From assembly GCF_014529935.1 (NCBI RefSeq), contig NZ_JACVFC010000004.1, positions 1-64,000 on the forward strand: a stretch of 64,000 nt of DNA, in the 5' to 3' direction. How positions within the stretch are numbered: the first letter of the stretch is position 1; the number at the start of each line of letters is the position of its first letter. The notes under the pieces are model-generated. The model worked only from the letters and a program-made list of their open reading frames with translations, had not been told where the DNA came from and did not search any database. The position numbers and the translations under genes were made by a program. Shown here piece by piece: positions 43,445 to 51,930 of the stretch. This DNA comes from Chitinophaga qingshengii (GTDB taxonomy: Bacteria; Bacteroidota; Bacteroidia; Chitinophagales; Chitinophagaceae).

Positions 43445-44851
43445 ATGCGTAAAGTATTTTTCCTGCTCCTGGCAGCACTCATTATCCAGCTTCACCTGCA
43501 TGCGCAGGGTTATCAGCTCACTATCCGGCTGAAGAACTATACCAGCGGACAACTGTTTCTGGCCAACTATATGGGACGGACCACCTACCTGACTGATTCA
43601 GCCATGGTAAGCCCTTCGGGAGAAGTGGTGCTGAAAGGGAATAAACCCCTGCTGCCAGGTATTTACCTGATTGTATTGCCCGGAAAGCAGAAATATGTTG
43701 AAACATTGATTGACAAACAGCAGGTATTCAGTGTTTCCATTGATACGGCTGACCTGATAAACAAAACCGTCTATAAAGGTTCACCGGATAACGAACTTTT
43801 CCTGGGCTACAACCAGTTCCTGTACCAGCAGGAGGCGCTGACCCACAATATTTCCGCTCAGCTAAAAGCGGCTAAAACGGCTGCAGACTCCGCTAAAGTG
43901 GCTCCTTTACAGCAGGAATTGGGTAAAAAACTCCAGGAATACCGGCAGGAACTGATTACAAAACACCCCAACGCCATCCTGTCGGCTATTTTCAAGGCCA
44001 TGAAAGAGCCGGAAATACCACAGCAGCCGGAAAATGAGGATTCTACCTTCGCCTACCGGTATTTCAAAGGGCATTACTGGGATGATGTAGAGCTGTCTAC
44101 CGACCGCCTGGTGAGAACACCGGTGCTGGAAGGCAAGCTGAAAAAATATTTTTCCCAGCTGGTGATGAACATGCCGGATTCCATTATCGCCGATTGCGAC
44201 GCGCTCATTGCCCGCACCCGCAAAAGCAGGGAGACGTTCAAATATGTGCTGTGGTGGCTTACCTATAACTACGAAAGTTCCCCCTATATGGGCATGGATG
44301 CCGTATTCGTGCACCTGGTGGAAAAATACTATGTTCCCGGAGATGCTTTCTGGCTCAATGACGACCAGCTGAATAAGATTGTGAGCCGTGCCTATACGCT
44401 GGCGCCGAATCTGATTGGCCAGCAGGCCGCTCCGCTGGAGTTGAAAGACACCGCATCGAAACCCGTTTCCCTGTATAAAACCAAAGCAAAATACACTGTA
44501 CTGGTATTCTGGGACCCCACCTGCGGGCATTGTAAAACAGAAGTTCCCCGGCTGGATTCAGCTTTTAATGCCAGCTGGAAAAACAAGGGGGTGGCTATGA
44601 TCGGGATCAAAACAGAAGGAACCCGTGATGAATGGCTGTCTTTCATCAAAGACCACCACCTTTCCGGATGGGTGCATGCGCTCGATGCTGATAACAAAAC
44701 CAACTATCGCCGGCTATACGACGTTTATAGTACACCGGTAGTGTATCTGCTGGATGAAAACAAAAAAATCATGGCCAAACGGCTCGCTGTAGAACAATTG
44801 AACGACTTTATAGAACGTTCGGGACAGAAAACCACGGCTGCAAAGCTGTAG
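43445..44851 (+). CDS. Periplasmic thioredoxin-like protein with DUF4369 and DUF5106
   Basis: 468 residues from the ATG at 43445, which begins the signal peptide (MRKVFFLLLAALIIQLHLHAQ). The frame is open from 43415, but that start is less fitting. The N-terminal domain (about 22-115) is DUF4369-like, followed by a helical DUF5106-like part (to about 320) and a C-terminal TlpA/AhpC-TSA thioredoxin domain with CGHC in WDPTCGHCKTEV and the cis-Pro in YSTPVVYLLDE. Expected role: thiol-disulfide reductase in the envelope, supporting cytochrome c maturation or repair of secreted proteins. Confidence 0.9.
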   Translation: MRKVFFLLLAALIIQLHLHAQGYQLTIRLKNYTSGQLFLANYMGRTTYLTDSAMVSPSGEVVLKGNKPLLPGIYLIVLPGKQKYVETLIDKQQVFSVSIDTADLINKTVYKGSPDNELFLGYNQFLYQQEALTHNISAQLKAAKTAADSAKVAPLQQELGKKLQEYRQELITKHPNAILSAIFKAMKEPEIPQQPENEDSTFAYRYFKGHYWDDVELSTDRLVRTPVLEGKLKKYFSQLVMNMPDSIIADCDALIARTRKSRETFKYVLWWLTYNYESSPYMGMDAVFVHLVEKYYVPGDAFWLNDDQLNKIVSRAYTLAPNLIGQQAAPLELKDTASKPVSLYKTKAKYTVLVFWDPTCGHCKTEVPRLDSAFNASWKNKGVAMIGIKTEGTRDEWLSFIKDHHLSGWVHALDADNKTNYRRLYDVYSTPVVYLLDENKKIMAKRLAVEQLNDFIERSGQKTTAAKL

Positions 44852-44974
44852 AAAACCGGGTGTAGAACGTAGAATATACACCTCGTTTAATACTGATAAT
44901 CAATTCGTTGTGTGAGTTTAACATTCTTTTGGCATATTCTTTGACTTTTGGCATGCGGACCAAAAATTTAGGTT

Positions 44975-45685
44975 ATGACCAAAAAGACGATTTTATTATC
45001 CTTTGCAGCGATGACCTTGTCTTTTGCCGCGATGGCCCAAGCCCGTGTAGGCGTTAAAGGTGGCTGGAACCTTTCCAATATTACCACTACCAATGACGGT
45101 AGTACGAAAGATGCGAAGAGTTTGTCCGGCTTCAATGTCGGTGTCATCGCGGATTTACCGTTGGTGCCACGCATTCTGTCATTTCAACCGGGCGTGTTTT
45201 ATACCACGAAGGGCACAAAATCCGAAATAGGAGATAAAAACAATGTGACCCTCACCAGTCCTTATGCTAAGTATACACAGAATCCTTCTTACATCGAGGT
45301 GCCTTTAAACTTTGTTGCCAAACTGCCGGTGGGAGAGCACGCCAGCTTGTTTGCAGGTGTCGGCCCATATTTTGCATTTGGGGTGGCAGGTAAGAACAAG
45401 TATGAGGTGACAACCATAGCAGGTACTACCAGTGGTTCTTCCAGTATTAAGTGGGATGATGATACCCCTTTTACGGATGACCCTAACCGCGGCCGTGATA
45501 AATGGAAACGATTTGACTGGGGTGGTAATATTCAGGTGGGTGCCGAACTCAGCAATTTCTTAATCAGTGCTCAGTACGGAATTGGTTTTGCCAAAGTATA
45601 CTCCGGCCAGGATAACAGTACAGACAATAAAGACAAGAACCGTGTGTTCAGTGTTTCTGTCGGTTATCTCTTCGGTGGCAGATAA
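44975..45685 (+). CDS. Outer-membrane beta-barrel protein (PorT-like), copy 1
   Basis: 236 residues, signal peptide ending AMAQ. The body is an eight-stranded OMP_b-brl_2 type barrel with the family marks QPGVFYTTKG, YIEVPLNFVAKL, GPYFAFGVAGK, DWGGNIQVGAEL and the terminal strand VGYLFGGR. It is one of three tandem paralogues of similar size. These small barrels are common in the outer membrane of Bacteroidota; specific function unknown. Confidence 0.88.
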   Translation: MTKKTILLSFAAMTLSFAAMAQARVGVKGGWNLSNITTTNDGSTKDAKSLSGFNVGVIADLPLVPRILSFQPGVFYTTKGTKSEIGDKNNVTLTSPYAKYTQNPSYIEVPLNFVAKLPVGEHASLFAGVGPYFAFGVAGKNKYEVTTIAGTTSGSSSIKWDDDTPFTDDPNRGRDKWKRFDWGGNIQVGAELSNFLISAQYGIGFAKVYSGQDNSTDNKDKNRVFSVSVGYLFGGR

Positions 45686-45784
45686 AACCTTTTCCCGAAC
45701 AATTTCCAACTCGTTTTGTAATTACAGCTAGCAAGCAAAAAGTACAGGCTGATTCATAATCAATTAACAATCAGAAAGAAGACA

Positions 45785-45821
45785 AAAAGTGGTGTCGCCA
45801 GCCTGTAGGCATCACTTTTAC
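45785..45821. terminator. Hairpin between barrel genes 1 and 2
   Basis: AAAAGTGGTG (45785-45794) and CATCACTTTT (45810-45819) pair with one wobble across a 15-base loop. It could end transcription of copy 1, or act as a leader structure of copy 2, whose ATG is 24 bases on. Confidence 0.5.
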
Positions 45822-45843
45822 CATCATCCAAATACACATAAAA

Positions 45844-46473
45844 ATGAAAAAGGTACTTTTATCTGCGGTAGCTTTGCTGATCGCAGGCGTTACATTTGGT
45901 CAGGCTAAATGGGGCATCGTTGCGGGCCCGCAGTTTTCCAGTGTAACTTATAAGGCTGCAGCATTGGGTGCAACCTCCAAGGAAACCAGCAAAATCCAGA
46001 CAGGACTGAGAGCGGGTGTAACCGTTGATATTCCGTTGGGAGACGAATTTTATGTTGGTACCGGTTTATTGTACACCGGCAGGGGTGGTAAATTCAAGAA
46101 TATGGACACCAAAGCTAACCTGTCCTACCTGCAATTGCCCGTCAACTTCATGTTTAAACCTGAAGTAGGCAGCGGTAACCTGGTACTGGCTATAGGCCCC
46201 TACATTGCTTATGGATTGGGTGGTAAATATACAGACCTGCCACTGCTGGGTGAACGTAAAGCTTTTGATGATGAAGCTACTGCACTCTACAAACTGAAAC
46301 GTTTTGATGCAGGCGGTAACATCCAGATTGGTTATGAAATGCCGGTAGGCCTCTATTTTGGCCTGAATGCCGACCTGGGTATGGTGAATGCTTTCGATAA
46401 CACTGATAATGACCGCAAATTCAAAAACACCTCCTTTGGAGTGTCTGTAGGATATAAATTCGGTGGTCATTAA
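45844..46473 (+). CDS. Outer-membrane beta-barrel protein (PorT-like), copy 2
   Basis: 209 residues, signal peptide ending TFGQ. It shares with copy 1 the order GTGLLYTGRGGK, YLQLPVNFM, GPYIAYGLGGK, RFDAGGNIQIGYEM and terminal VGYKFGGH. Biased codon use suggests good expression. It is followed by a strong terminator, so it may be transcribed apart from copy 3. Confidence 0.88.
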   Translation: MKKVLLSAVALLIAGVTFGQAKWGIVAGPQFSSVTYKAAALGATSKETSKIQTGLRAGVTVDIPLGDEFYVGTGLLYTGRGGKFKNMDTKANLSYLQLPVNFMFKPEVGSGNLVLAIGPYIAYGLGGKYTDLPLLGERKAFDDEATALYKLKRFDAGGNIQIGYEMPVGLYFGLNADLGMVNAFDNTDNDRKFKNTSFGVSVGYKFGGH

Positions 46474-46507
46474 TCACTGCATATAGCACGCATTACAATT
46501 AATTAAC

Positions 46508-46540
46508 AGGCTGTCTGGTAGGTTCCAGACAGCCTTTTTT
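46508..46540 (+). terminator. Intrinsic terminator after barrel copy 2
   Basis: Perfect 11-base stem AGGCTGTCTGG (46508-46518) with CCAGACAGCCT (46525-46535), 6-base loop, then a T run. Confidence 0.92.
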
Positions 46541-46658
46541 ATATAATTCAAAACCTTTTGTTTAGTTTCGCCGTTACTAACCATAGTTGAGTGAAAGATC
46601 CCGTTCTATTCATAACGATATCGAGCAAGTATCAATTAATCCCGTAGTACAGTTCTAA

Positions 46659-47351
46659 ATGAAGTGTTTAAAATTCCTGTGCGTACTCGCCTGTATGGCG
46701 TGTGCCACCATTGTTCAGGCCCAGGTGAGCTTAGGCTTACGGGGTGGTTATGTTAATGCCAGGATGGGGGTTTCCTCCCAGGGAAGCAGCTCCCAACCTG
46801 AATCAGAGCCGCTGCATAGCTGGCAGGCCGGTTTTTACCTGAATATTCCCGTTTTCCCTAATGGCGCCCTGCAACCGGGACTGAGTTACATTGTGAAAGG
46901 TGCCAATCGGCCATTTTACGGGGAAACGGGCGTGAATATAGTATTGCCGGGGGCTACCAGGATTAAATTGCAATACCTGGAACTGCCTGTAAACCTGGTA
47001 TATAAAATTCCTATCGGCATCGGGAAACTGGCCATTGGCGGTGGCGGTTATGCAGCCTACGCTACCCGCGGAGATTACCACCTGTCTATTTATAAAGAAG
47101 GAGAACTACTGCAATCCAGCGATCAGCGGGTGGATTTCAGCAAATCCCCCAACATATTAACTACACCGTATAACCTGAACCGTTGGGATGCCGGGCTAAA
47201 CGCTACCGCCGGAATTGAGTTTAACTGCTATATTACGTTAGGCGTCAACTACAGTTATGGACTGGTGGATATTGACCGGTCGGGCGGAGAGATAAGAAAC
47301 CGTTACTTCGGTATTAACCTGGGTATTCTGTTTAACCGGGAAGACTGGTAA
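46659..47351 (+). CDS. Outer-membrane beta-barrel protein (PorT-like), copy 3
   Basis: 230 residues, signal peptide ending VQAQ. More diverged, but the same skeleton: LQPGLSYIVKGAN, YLELPVNLVYKI, GGGYAAYATRG, RWDAGLNATAGIEF, and a last strand GINLGILFNREDW. It has its own upstream gap of 185 bases and its own terminator. Function unknown. Confidence 0.86.
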   Translation: MKCLKFLCVLACMACATIVQAQVSLGLRGGYVNARMGVSSQGSSSQPESEPLHSWQAGFYLNIPVFPNGALQPGLSYIVKGANRPFYGETGVNIVLPGATRIKLQYLELPVNLVYKIPIGIGKLAIGGGGYAAYATRGDYHLSIYKEGELLQSSDQRVDFSKSPNILTTPYNLNRWDAGLNATAGIEFNCYITLGVNYSYGLVDIDRSGGEIRNRYFGINLGILFNREDW

Positions 47352-47370
47352 GAAATTATTTAACTGATAG

Positions 47371-47409
47371 AAAAAAGTTCTCGTCCGCAGGATGGGAACT
47401 TTTTTTTTG
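47371..47409 (+). terminator. Intrinsic terminator after barrel copy 3
   Basis: AAAAAAGTTC (from 47371) pairs with GAACTTTTTT (to about 47406) across CTCGTCCGCAGGATGG, followed by further T. Confidence 0.8.
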
Positions 47410-47610
47410 ACCCGGAGGCCGCCATTGCAGGCGGTTTCTTTTTTTTCGGGGGGGCGTAGGGGTGAAGTCAGCGGCGTGCGTCTTTTTTATAGAAAGTTGC
47501 TTCCCTGAGGGGTTGCGATGATCATTGGACAGTTAATTTAAATGTGTGACAGTTATAGGGATATGCCACTACGTCTCTACGTAATGGCATTATAATATGA
47601 AAGAAAAGCA

Positions 47611-47640
47611 AAAAAGGGAACGACTTTCGTCATTCCCTTT
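47611..47640 (-). terminator. Intrinsic terminator after metF with GAAA loop
   Basis: On the minus strand AAAGGGAATGAC and GTCGTTCCCTTT form a 12-base stem with one U-G wobble closed by a GAAA tetraloop, followed by TTT. Confidence 0.85.
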
Positions 47641-47664
47641 CTTTTTATATCAAATTGGTTAATC

Positions 47665-48618
47665 CTATACGATGGCTTCTACGGCCTTGCGCACCACCTG
47701 GGGTTTGCCAAGGGTATAGTAGTGCAGCACCGGTACACCAAAGGCTTTCAGCTCTTTGGACTGGGCAATCAGCCATTCAGTACCCACCAGTTCCACCTCT
47801 TTATCCGTTTTACAGCGCATAATTTCGCTGGACAGCTCCGTGGGCAGGTCCACATGGAAAATGCGGGGCAAAATAGTCATCTGTTTTTTGGAGGTAAGGG
47901 GTTTCAGTCCTGGTATAATCGGTACGGTAATGCCCATTTCACGGCATTTGGCCACAAAATCGAAGAATTTCTGGTTGTCGAAGAACATCTGGGTAACGAT
48001 GTAATCGGCTCCCATTTCCACCTTCCGTTTCAGATAGCCCATGTCTGTCTGCATATTAGGCGCCTCGAAATGTTTTTCGGGGTAGCCTGCTACACCGATG
48101 CAGAAATTGGTTTTTACACCGCTTTGGAGGTCGTCTTCCAGGTAAACACCATTGTTCATGTGAACTACCTGATCCAGCAGCTCAGTGGCATAACTGTGTC
48201 CGTGAGGGTCTGGTTCGAAGAAAGTCTCGTTTTTAGGTGCATCACCTCTGAGAACCAATACGTTATCGATTCCGAGGAAGTTGAGGTCAATCAGGGCGTT
48301 TTCGGTTTCTTCCCGGCTAAAACCGCCACAGATCAGGTGGGGAACGGCATCTACATTATAATGGTTCATAATGGCGGCGCAGATACCTACTGTACCAGGG
48401 CGTTTGCGGATTTCTACCTTTTCAAAAGCACCATCGGCCTTCTTTTTGAACATATGCTCACTACGATGGTAGGTCACATTAACATAAGCAGGTTTGAAGT
48501 CCATCAACGGATCGAGGTGATCATAGATGGAATCAATGCTTTTACCTTTCAGTGGGGGAAGGATTTCGAAAGATATCAGTGTATCCTTCGCTTGGGCAAT
48601 ATGTTCTGTTACTTTCAT
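47665..48618 (-). CDS. metF: Methylenetetrahydrofolate reductase
   Basis: 317 residues, a single-domain FAD TIM barrel. It reduces 5,10-methylene-THF to 5-methyl-THF for methionine synthesis. Marks: SFEILPPLKG near the start (active-site Glu), PAYVNVTYHRS, VPHLICGGFSREETENALIDLNFLGIDNVLVLRGDAP, the YIVTQMFFDNQKFFDF block and PIIPGLKPLTSKKQ. It is divergent from lptB. No SAM or other riboswitch was recognised in the 130-base upstream gap. Confidence 0.96.
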   Translation of the reverse strand: MKVTEHIAQAKDTLISFEILPPLKGKSIDSIYDHLDPLMDFKPAYVNVTYHRSEHMFKKKADGAFEKVEIRKRPGTVGICAAIMNHYNVDAVPHLICGGFSREETENALIDLNFLGIDNVLVLRGDAPKNETFFEPDPHGHSYATELLDQVVHMNNGVYLEDDLQSGVKTNFCIGVAGYPEKHFEAPNMQTDMGYLKRKVEMGADYIVTQMFFDNQKFFDFVAKCREMGITVPIIPGLKPLTSKKQMTILPRIFHVDLPTELSSEIMRCKTDKEVELVGTEWLIAQSKELKAFGVPVLHYYTLGKPQVVRKAVEAIV

Positions 48619-48683
48619 GTGTTGGAATTTGTGGAATAATGGCTGTTTGGTTAAACCTTATTCCTCCTGAAAATTTACGGGAG

Positions 48684-48691
48684 CAAAAATA
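48684..48691 (-). promoter_or_regulatory. -7 box (TATTTTTG) for metF
   Basis: On the minus strand it matches TAnnTTTG and leaves a leader of about 60 bases. A TTG lies upstream, but only 14 bases away, which is short. Confidence 0.45.
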
Positions 48692-48773
48692 GTATATCCC
48701 CCTGTCAATATTCCAGATTTTTCATCTTGGGGGAACTATAAGTAGGCCAAGTGAATGAATTGATTAATTTTGC

Positions 48774-48781
48774 TAAGTTTG
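48774..48781 (+). promoter_or_regulatory. Possible -7 box (TAAGTTTG) abutting the lptB start
   Basis: It ends 5 bases before the ATG at 48787. If used, the mRNA would be leaderless and the in-frame ATG at 48751 could not be the start. Confidence 0.4.
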
Positions 48782-48786
48782 ATCAT

Positions 48787-49548
48787 ATGGCATTAAGAAT
48801 ACATACGGACCAGCTGGTAAAGCGTTATGGCGCCCGGACAGTGGTAAACCACGTGTCTGTTGAGGTGTCCCAGGGGGAGATCGTAGGGCTGCTGGGCCCT
48901 AACGGGGCGGGTAAAACCACCTCCTTTTATATGGTAGTAGGGCTTATTAAGCCGGACGAGGGCAATGTGTACCTCGACGACGTCAATATTACCAAGCTCC
49001 CCATGTACAAAAGGGCTAAAATGGGTATCGGTTACCTGCCGCAGGAGGCTTCTGTATTCCGCAAACTGAGTGTGGAAGACAATATCGCCGCCGTGCTGGA
49101 AATGACCAACCTGAAAAAGGCCGAGCAAAAGGACAAGCTGGAAGCGCTGTTGAGCGAATTCCGCCTGACGCACGTACGTAAAAGCCCCGGCGATGTATTG
49201 AGCGGGGGAGAACGCCGTCGTACCGAAATTGCCCGTGCCCTGGCGGTAGATCCTAAATTTATCCTGCTGGATGAACCTTTTGCCGGTATTGACCCCATTG
49301 CCGTGGAAGATATCCAGTCTATCGTAGCCAAACTAAAATATAAAAACATCGGTATCCTGATTACGGACCACAACGTACAGGAAACCTTATCCATTACTGA
49401 TAGGGCTTATTTATTGTTTGAAGGTAAAATCCTGAAATCCGGGTCGGCCGAAGAACTGGCTGAAGATGAACAGGTGAGAAAAGTGTATCTTGGCCAGAAT
49501 TTCGTTCTCCGAAGAAAGAATTACCTGGACGAAGCAGCTAAACAATAA
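48787..49548 (+). CDS. lptB: LPS export ABC transporter ATP-binding protein LptB
   Basis: 253 residues from the ATG at 48787 (MALRIHTDQLVKRYG), the start that matches the family. An ATG at 48751 would add 12 residues. ABC motifs: Walker A GPNGAGKTT, Q-loop GYLPQEASVFRKL, signature LSGGERRRTEIARAL, Walker B FILLDEPFAGIDPIA, and H-loop ITDHNV. LptB powers extraction of lipopolysaccharide from the inner membrane through LptFG. It is followed after 24 bases by the GH3-fold gene. Confidence 0.95.
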   Translation: MALRIHTDQLVKRYGARTVVNHVSVEVSQGEIVGLLGPNGAGKTTSFYMVVGLIKPDEGNVYLDDVNITKLPMYKRAKMGIGYLPQEASVFRKLSVEDNIAAVLEMTNLKKAEQKDKLEALLSEFRLTHVRKSPGDVLSGGERRRTEIARALAVDPKFILLDEPFAGIDPIAVEDIQSIVAKLKYKNIGILITDHNVQETLSITDRAYLLFEGKILKSGSAEELAEDEQVRKVYLGQNFVLRRKNYLDEAAKQ

Positions 49549-49572
49549 AAACCAAGATACAGCATCCTATAT

Positions 49573-51102
49573 ATGAAGATTTTAAGTCCTGCCATATCAC
49601 AACTCGCACGTTTGCGCATGGGGCGCATCGCCTATTTTATGCAATATCCCGTGCAAGTACAGCAGCAGGTATTCCAAAACCTTATCAGCGCCGCCCAGTA
49701 TACGGAATTCGGTAAGCAACACGGCTTTTCGAAGATTTATAAGATAGAGGAATATAAAGAAAGGGTACCGGTACACACGTACGATACCATCAAACCCTAT
49801 ATCCAGCGTACCATGGAAGGCCAGCAGAATGTACTCTGGAATACGCCTATCAAGTGGTTCGCCAAATCCAGCGGTACTACTGCCGACAAAAGCAAGTTTA
49901 TCCCCGTTACCGTAGAAAGCCTGGACGAATGCCATTACCGCTCCGGCCGAGACGTTATTTCCCTTTACTACAATAATTTCCCTGACTCCGACGTATTTAC
50001 CGGGAAATCGCTGATTATCGGCGGTAGCCACCAGGTAAACAAATTGTCGGAAGATAGCGACTCCTACTGTGGCGACCTCAGCGCGGTGATGCTGCAGAAC
50101 ATGCCCTTTTATGGTAACATGATCCGCACACCGGACCTGGAAATAGCCCTGATGGACGAATGGGAAGAAAAGATAGAACGCATGGCCAATGCGGTGATTC
50201 ACGAAAACGTGACCTCCATCGCCGGCGTGCCTACCTGGACCATCGTACTGATCAAAAGGATATTTGAGCTGACCGGCAAAGATAACCTGGCAGACGTATG
50301 GCCTAACCTCGAACTGTATATGCATGGCGGCGTGAGCTTCACACCTTACCGCGATCAGTTCGCGAAACTGATCCGCAACCCACTGATGCATTACCAGGAA
50401 ACCTATAACGCGTCTGAAGGCTTCTTTGCTGCCCAGGATGTTATCGGTGAAGAAGGATTGCTGCTGTTCCTGAACCATGGCATCTTCTATGAGTTTATGC
50501 CCATGGAGGAACTGGGTAAGGAAAATCCACGTACGCTCCAGTTGCAGGAAGTGGAAACCGGGAAAAACTACGCGCTGGTTATCAGTACCAATGGTGGTTT
50601 ATGGCGTTACCTGGTAGGTGACACCATTCAGTTTACGTCCCTGTTGCCTTACCGTATCAAGGTAAGCGGCCGGACCAAATCTTTTATCAATGCTTTTGGT
50701 GAAGAAGTAATTGTGGAAAATGCCGATTCAGCGATCGCTAAAGCCAGCGAAGCTACCGGCGCAGTGGTAAACGATTACACCGCAGCACCGGTATATTTCA
50801 GCGACCAGGGCAACGGTGGACACGAATGGCTCATAGAGTTCGAAGTGGCGCCGAATGATGTCAATACTTTTGCGACCGTACTGGACAATACACTGAAATC
50901 CATCAATTCGGATTACGAAGCCAAAAGGCATAAGGATATTGCCCTGCGCCCGCCGGTAATACACGTATTACCAAAAGGAACCTTCTGTGAGTTCCTCAAA
51001 AGCAAAGGGAAACTGGGAGGCCAGCATAAAGTGCCCCGCCTGAATAACGACCGTAATTATCTGGAAGAAATTCTGAAATTTGCGGCAACCATGAACACTT
51101 AA
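49573..51102 (+). CDS. GH3-family adenylating enzyme
   Basis: 509 residues. Related to the plant GH3 acyl-amido synthetases (auxin conjugation) and the wider adenylate-forming superfamily. ATP-binding motif WFAKSSGTTADKSKFIPVT near residue 96-114; later YNASEGFF, the LVISTNGGLWRYLVGDTIQF block and IKVSGRTKSFINAFGEE with the hinge. The C-terminus has the conserved KGTFCEFLKSKGKLGGQHKVPRL. In bacteria the acid substrate and the acceptor are unknown. It lies between lptB and fabG with 24- and 17-base gaps, which hints at a lipid or cell-envelope substrate, but this is inference. Confidence 0.92.
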   Translation: MKILSPAISQLARLRMGRIAYFMQYPVQVQQQVFQNLISAAQYTEFGKQHGFSKIYKIEEYKERVPVHTYDTIKPYIQRTMEGQQNVLWNTPIKWFAKSSGTTADKSKFIPVTVESLDECHYRSGRDVISLYYNNFPDSDVFTGKSLIIGGSHQVNKLSEDSDSYCGDLSAVMLQNMPFYGNMIRTPDLEIALMDEWEEKIERMANAVIHENVTSIAGVPTWTIVLIKRIFELTGKDNLADVWPNLELYMHGGVSFTPYRDQFAKLIRNPLMHYQETYNASEGFFAAQDVIGEEGLLLFLNHGIFYEFMPMEELGKENPRTLQLQEVETGKNYALVISTNGGLWRYLVGDTIQFTSLLPYRIKVSGRTKSFINAFGEEVIVENADSAIAKASEATGAVVNDYTAAPVYFSDQGNGGHEWLIEFEVAPNDVNTFATVLDNTLKSINSDYEAKRHKDIALRPPVIHVLPKGTFCEFLKSKGKLGGQHKVPRLNNDRNYLEEILKFAATMNT

Positions 51103-51119
51103 AACCTATCAACTATAAC

Positions 51120-51869
51120 ATGAAATTACTGGAGAACAAAGTAGCGATTGTAACTGGCGCCAGCCGTGGTATTGGAGAAGCGATTGCTGTAAAATTTGCA
51201 GAACAGGGAGCTAACGTGGCTTTTACCTATGTAAGTTCTGACGAAAAAGCGAGAATCCTGGAAGAAAAACTCCGGGCGCTGGGTGTACAGGCGAAAGCAT
51301 ATAAATCAAACGCCGGTGTTTACGAAGAGACAGAAGTGTTGGTAACGGAAGTGCTGAAAGAATTCGGAAAAATTGATATCTGCGTGAATAACGCCGGTAT
51401 CTCCAAAGATAACCTCCTGTTGCGTATGAGCCCCGACCAATGGGATGATGTGATGAACATCAACCTGAAAAGCGTATACAACATGACCAAACAGGTGATC
51501 CGCCCGATGATGAAAGCCAAATCCGGCAGCATCATCAACATGAGCTCTGTTATCGGTATCATGGGTAACGCGGGTCAAAGCAGCTACGCTGCCTCTAAAG
51601 CCGGTATCATCGGTTTCAGCAAATCTATTGCACAGGAACTGGGTAGCCGCAACATCCGTTGCAACGCCGTAGCACCAGGCTTTATTGAAACAGATATGAC
51701 CAGCTACCTGAAAGAAGGTGAACAGGCAAGCGGCTATATCCAGCAAATTCCGCTGGCCCGCTTCGGTACGCCGGAAGATATTGCCAATGTATGCCTCTTC
51801 CTGGCTTCTGATATGAGCAGCTACGTTACTGGTCAAACTATCAGCGCCTGCGGTGGCTTATGCATGTAA
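51120..51869 (+). CDS. fabG: 3-oxoacyl-[acyl-carrier-protein] reductase
   Basis: 249 residues, classical short-chain dehydrogenase. Cofactor loop VTGASRGIGEAIA at about 10-22, NNAG at about 89-92, catalytic Ser in NMSSVIGIMGNAG, and YAASKAG with Tyr and Lys; the C-terminal TGQTISACGGLCM is typical of FabG in this phylum. It reduces 3-ketoacyl-ACP with NADPH in fatty acid elongation. Last gene of the lptB-GH3-fabG unit. Confidence 0.93.
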   Translation: MKLLENKVAIVTGASRGIGEAIAVKFAEQGANVAFTYVSSDEKARILEEKLRALGVQAKAYKSNAGVYEETEVLVTEVLKEFGKIDICVNNAGISKDNLLLRMSPDQWDDVMNINLKSVYNMTKQVIRPMMKAKSGSIINMSSVIGIMGNAGQSSYAASKAGIIGFSKSIAQELGSRNIRCNAVAPGFIETDMTSYLKEGEQASGYIQQIPLARFGTPEDIANVCLFLASDMSSYVTGQTISACGGLCM

Positions 51870-51883
51870 TTTTTTTCTTTTGA

Positions 51884-51920
51884 TAAAAAAAACGCGGGTG
51901 ATCATCACCCGCGTTTTTTT
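51884..51920. terminator. Bidirectional intrinsic terminator between fabG and susD-like gene
   Basis: A 17-base perfect stem (A-rich AACGCGGGTGA against TCACCCGCGTT), 3-base loop, A run on the left and T7 on the right. It serves both converging genes. Confidence 0.93.
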
Positions 51921-51930
51921 ATGGAGAAAA

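Larger units (their letters stand above)
47352..47664. other. Gene-free stretch between barrel copy 3 and metF, with hairpins
   Basis: No coding frame. It holds the barrel terminator (47371-47409), a second small hairpin CCGCC/GGCGG with T-rich tail (47419-47446), a 28-base imperfect palindrome ATGCCA-TACGT / ACGTA-TGGCAT (47563-47590), and the metF terminator. Confidence 0.6.

Noticed and set aside
47722..48639. Plus-strand frame of 305 codons opposite metF
   Set aside because: metF is unmistakable on the minus strand; this is a shadow.
48619..48750. Riboswitch (SAM or B12) ahead of metF
   Set aside because: The leader is short and no conserved riboswitch core was recognisable.
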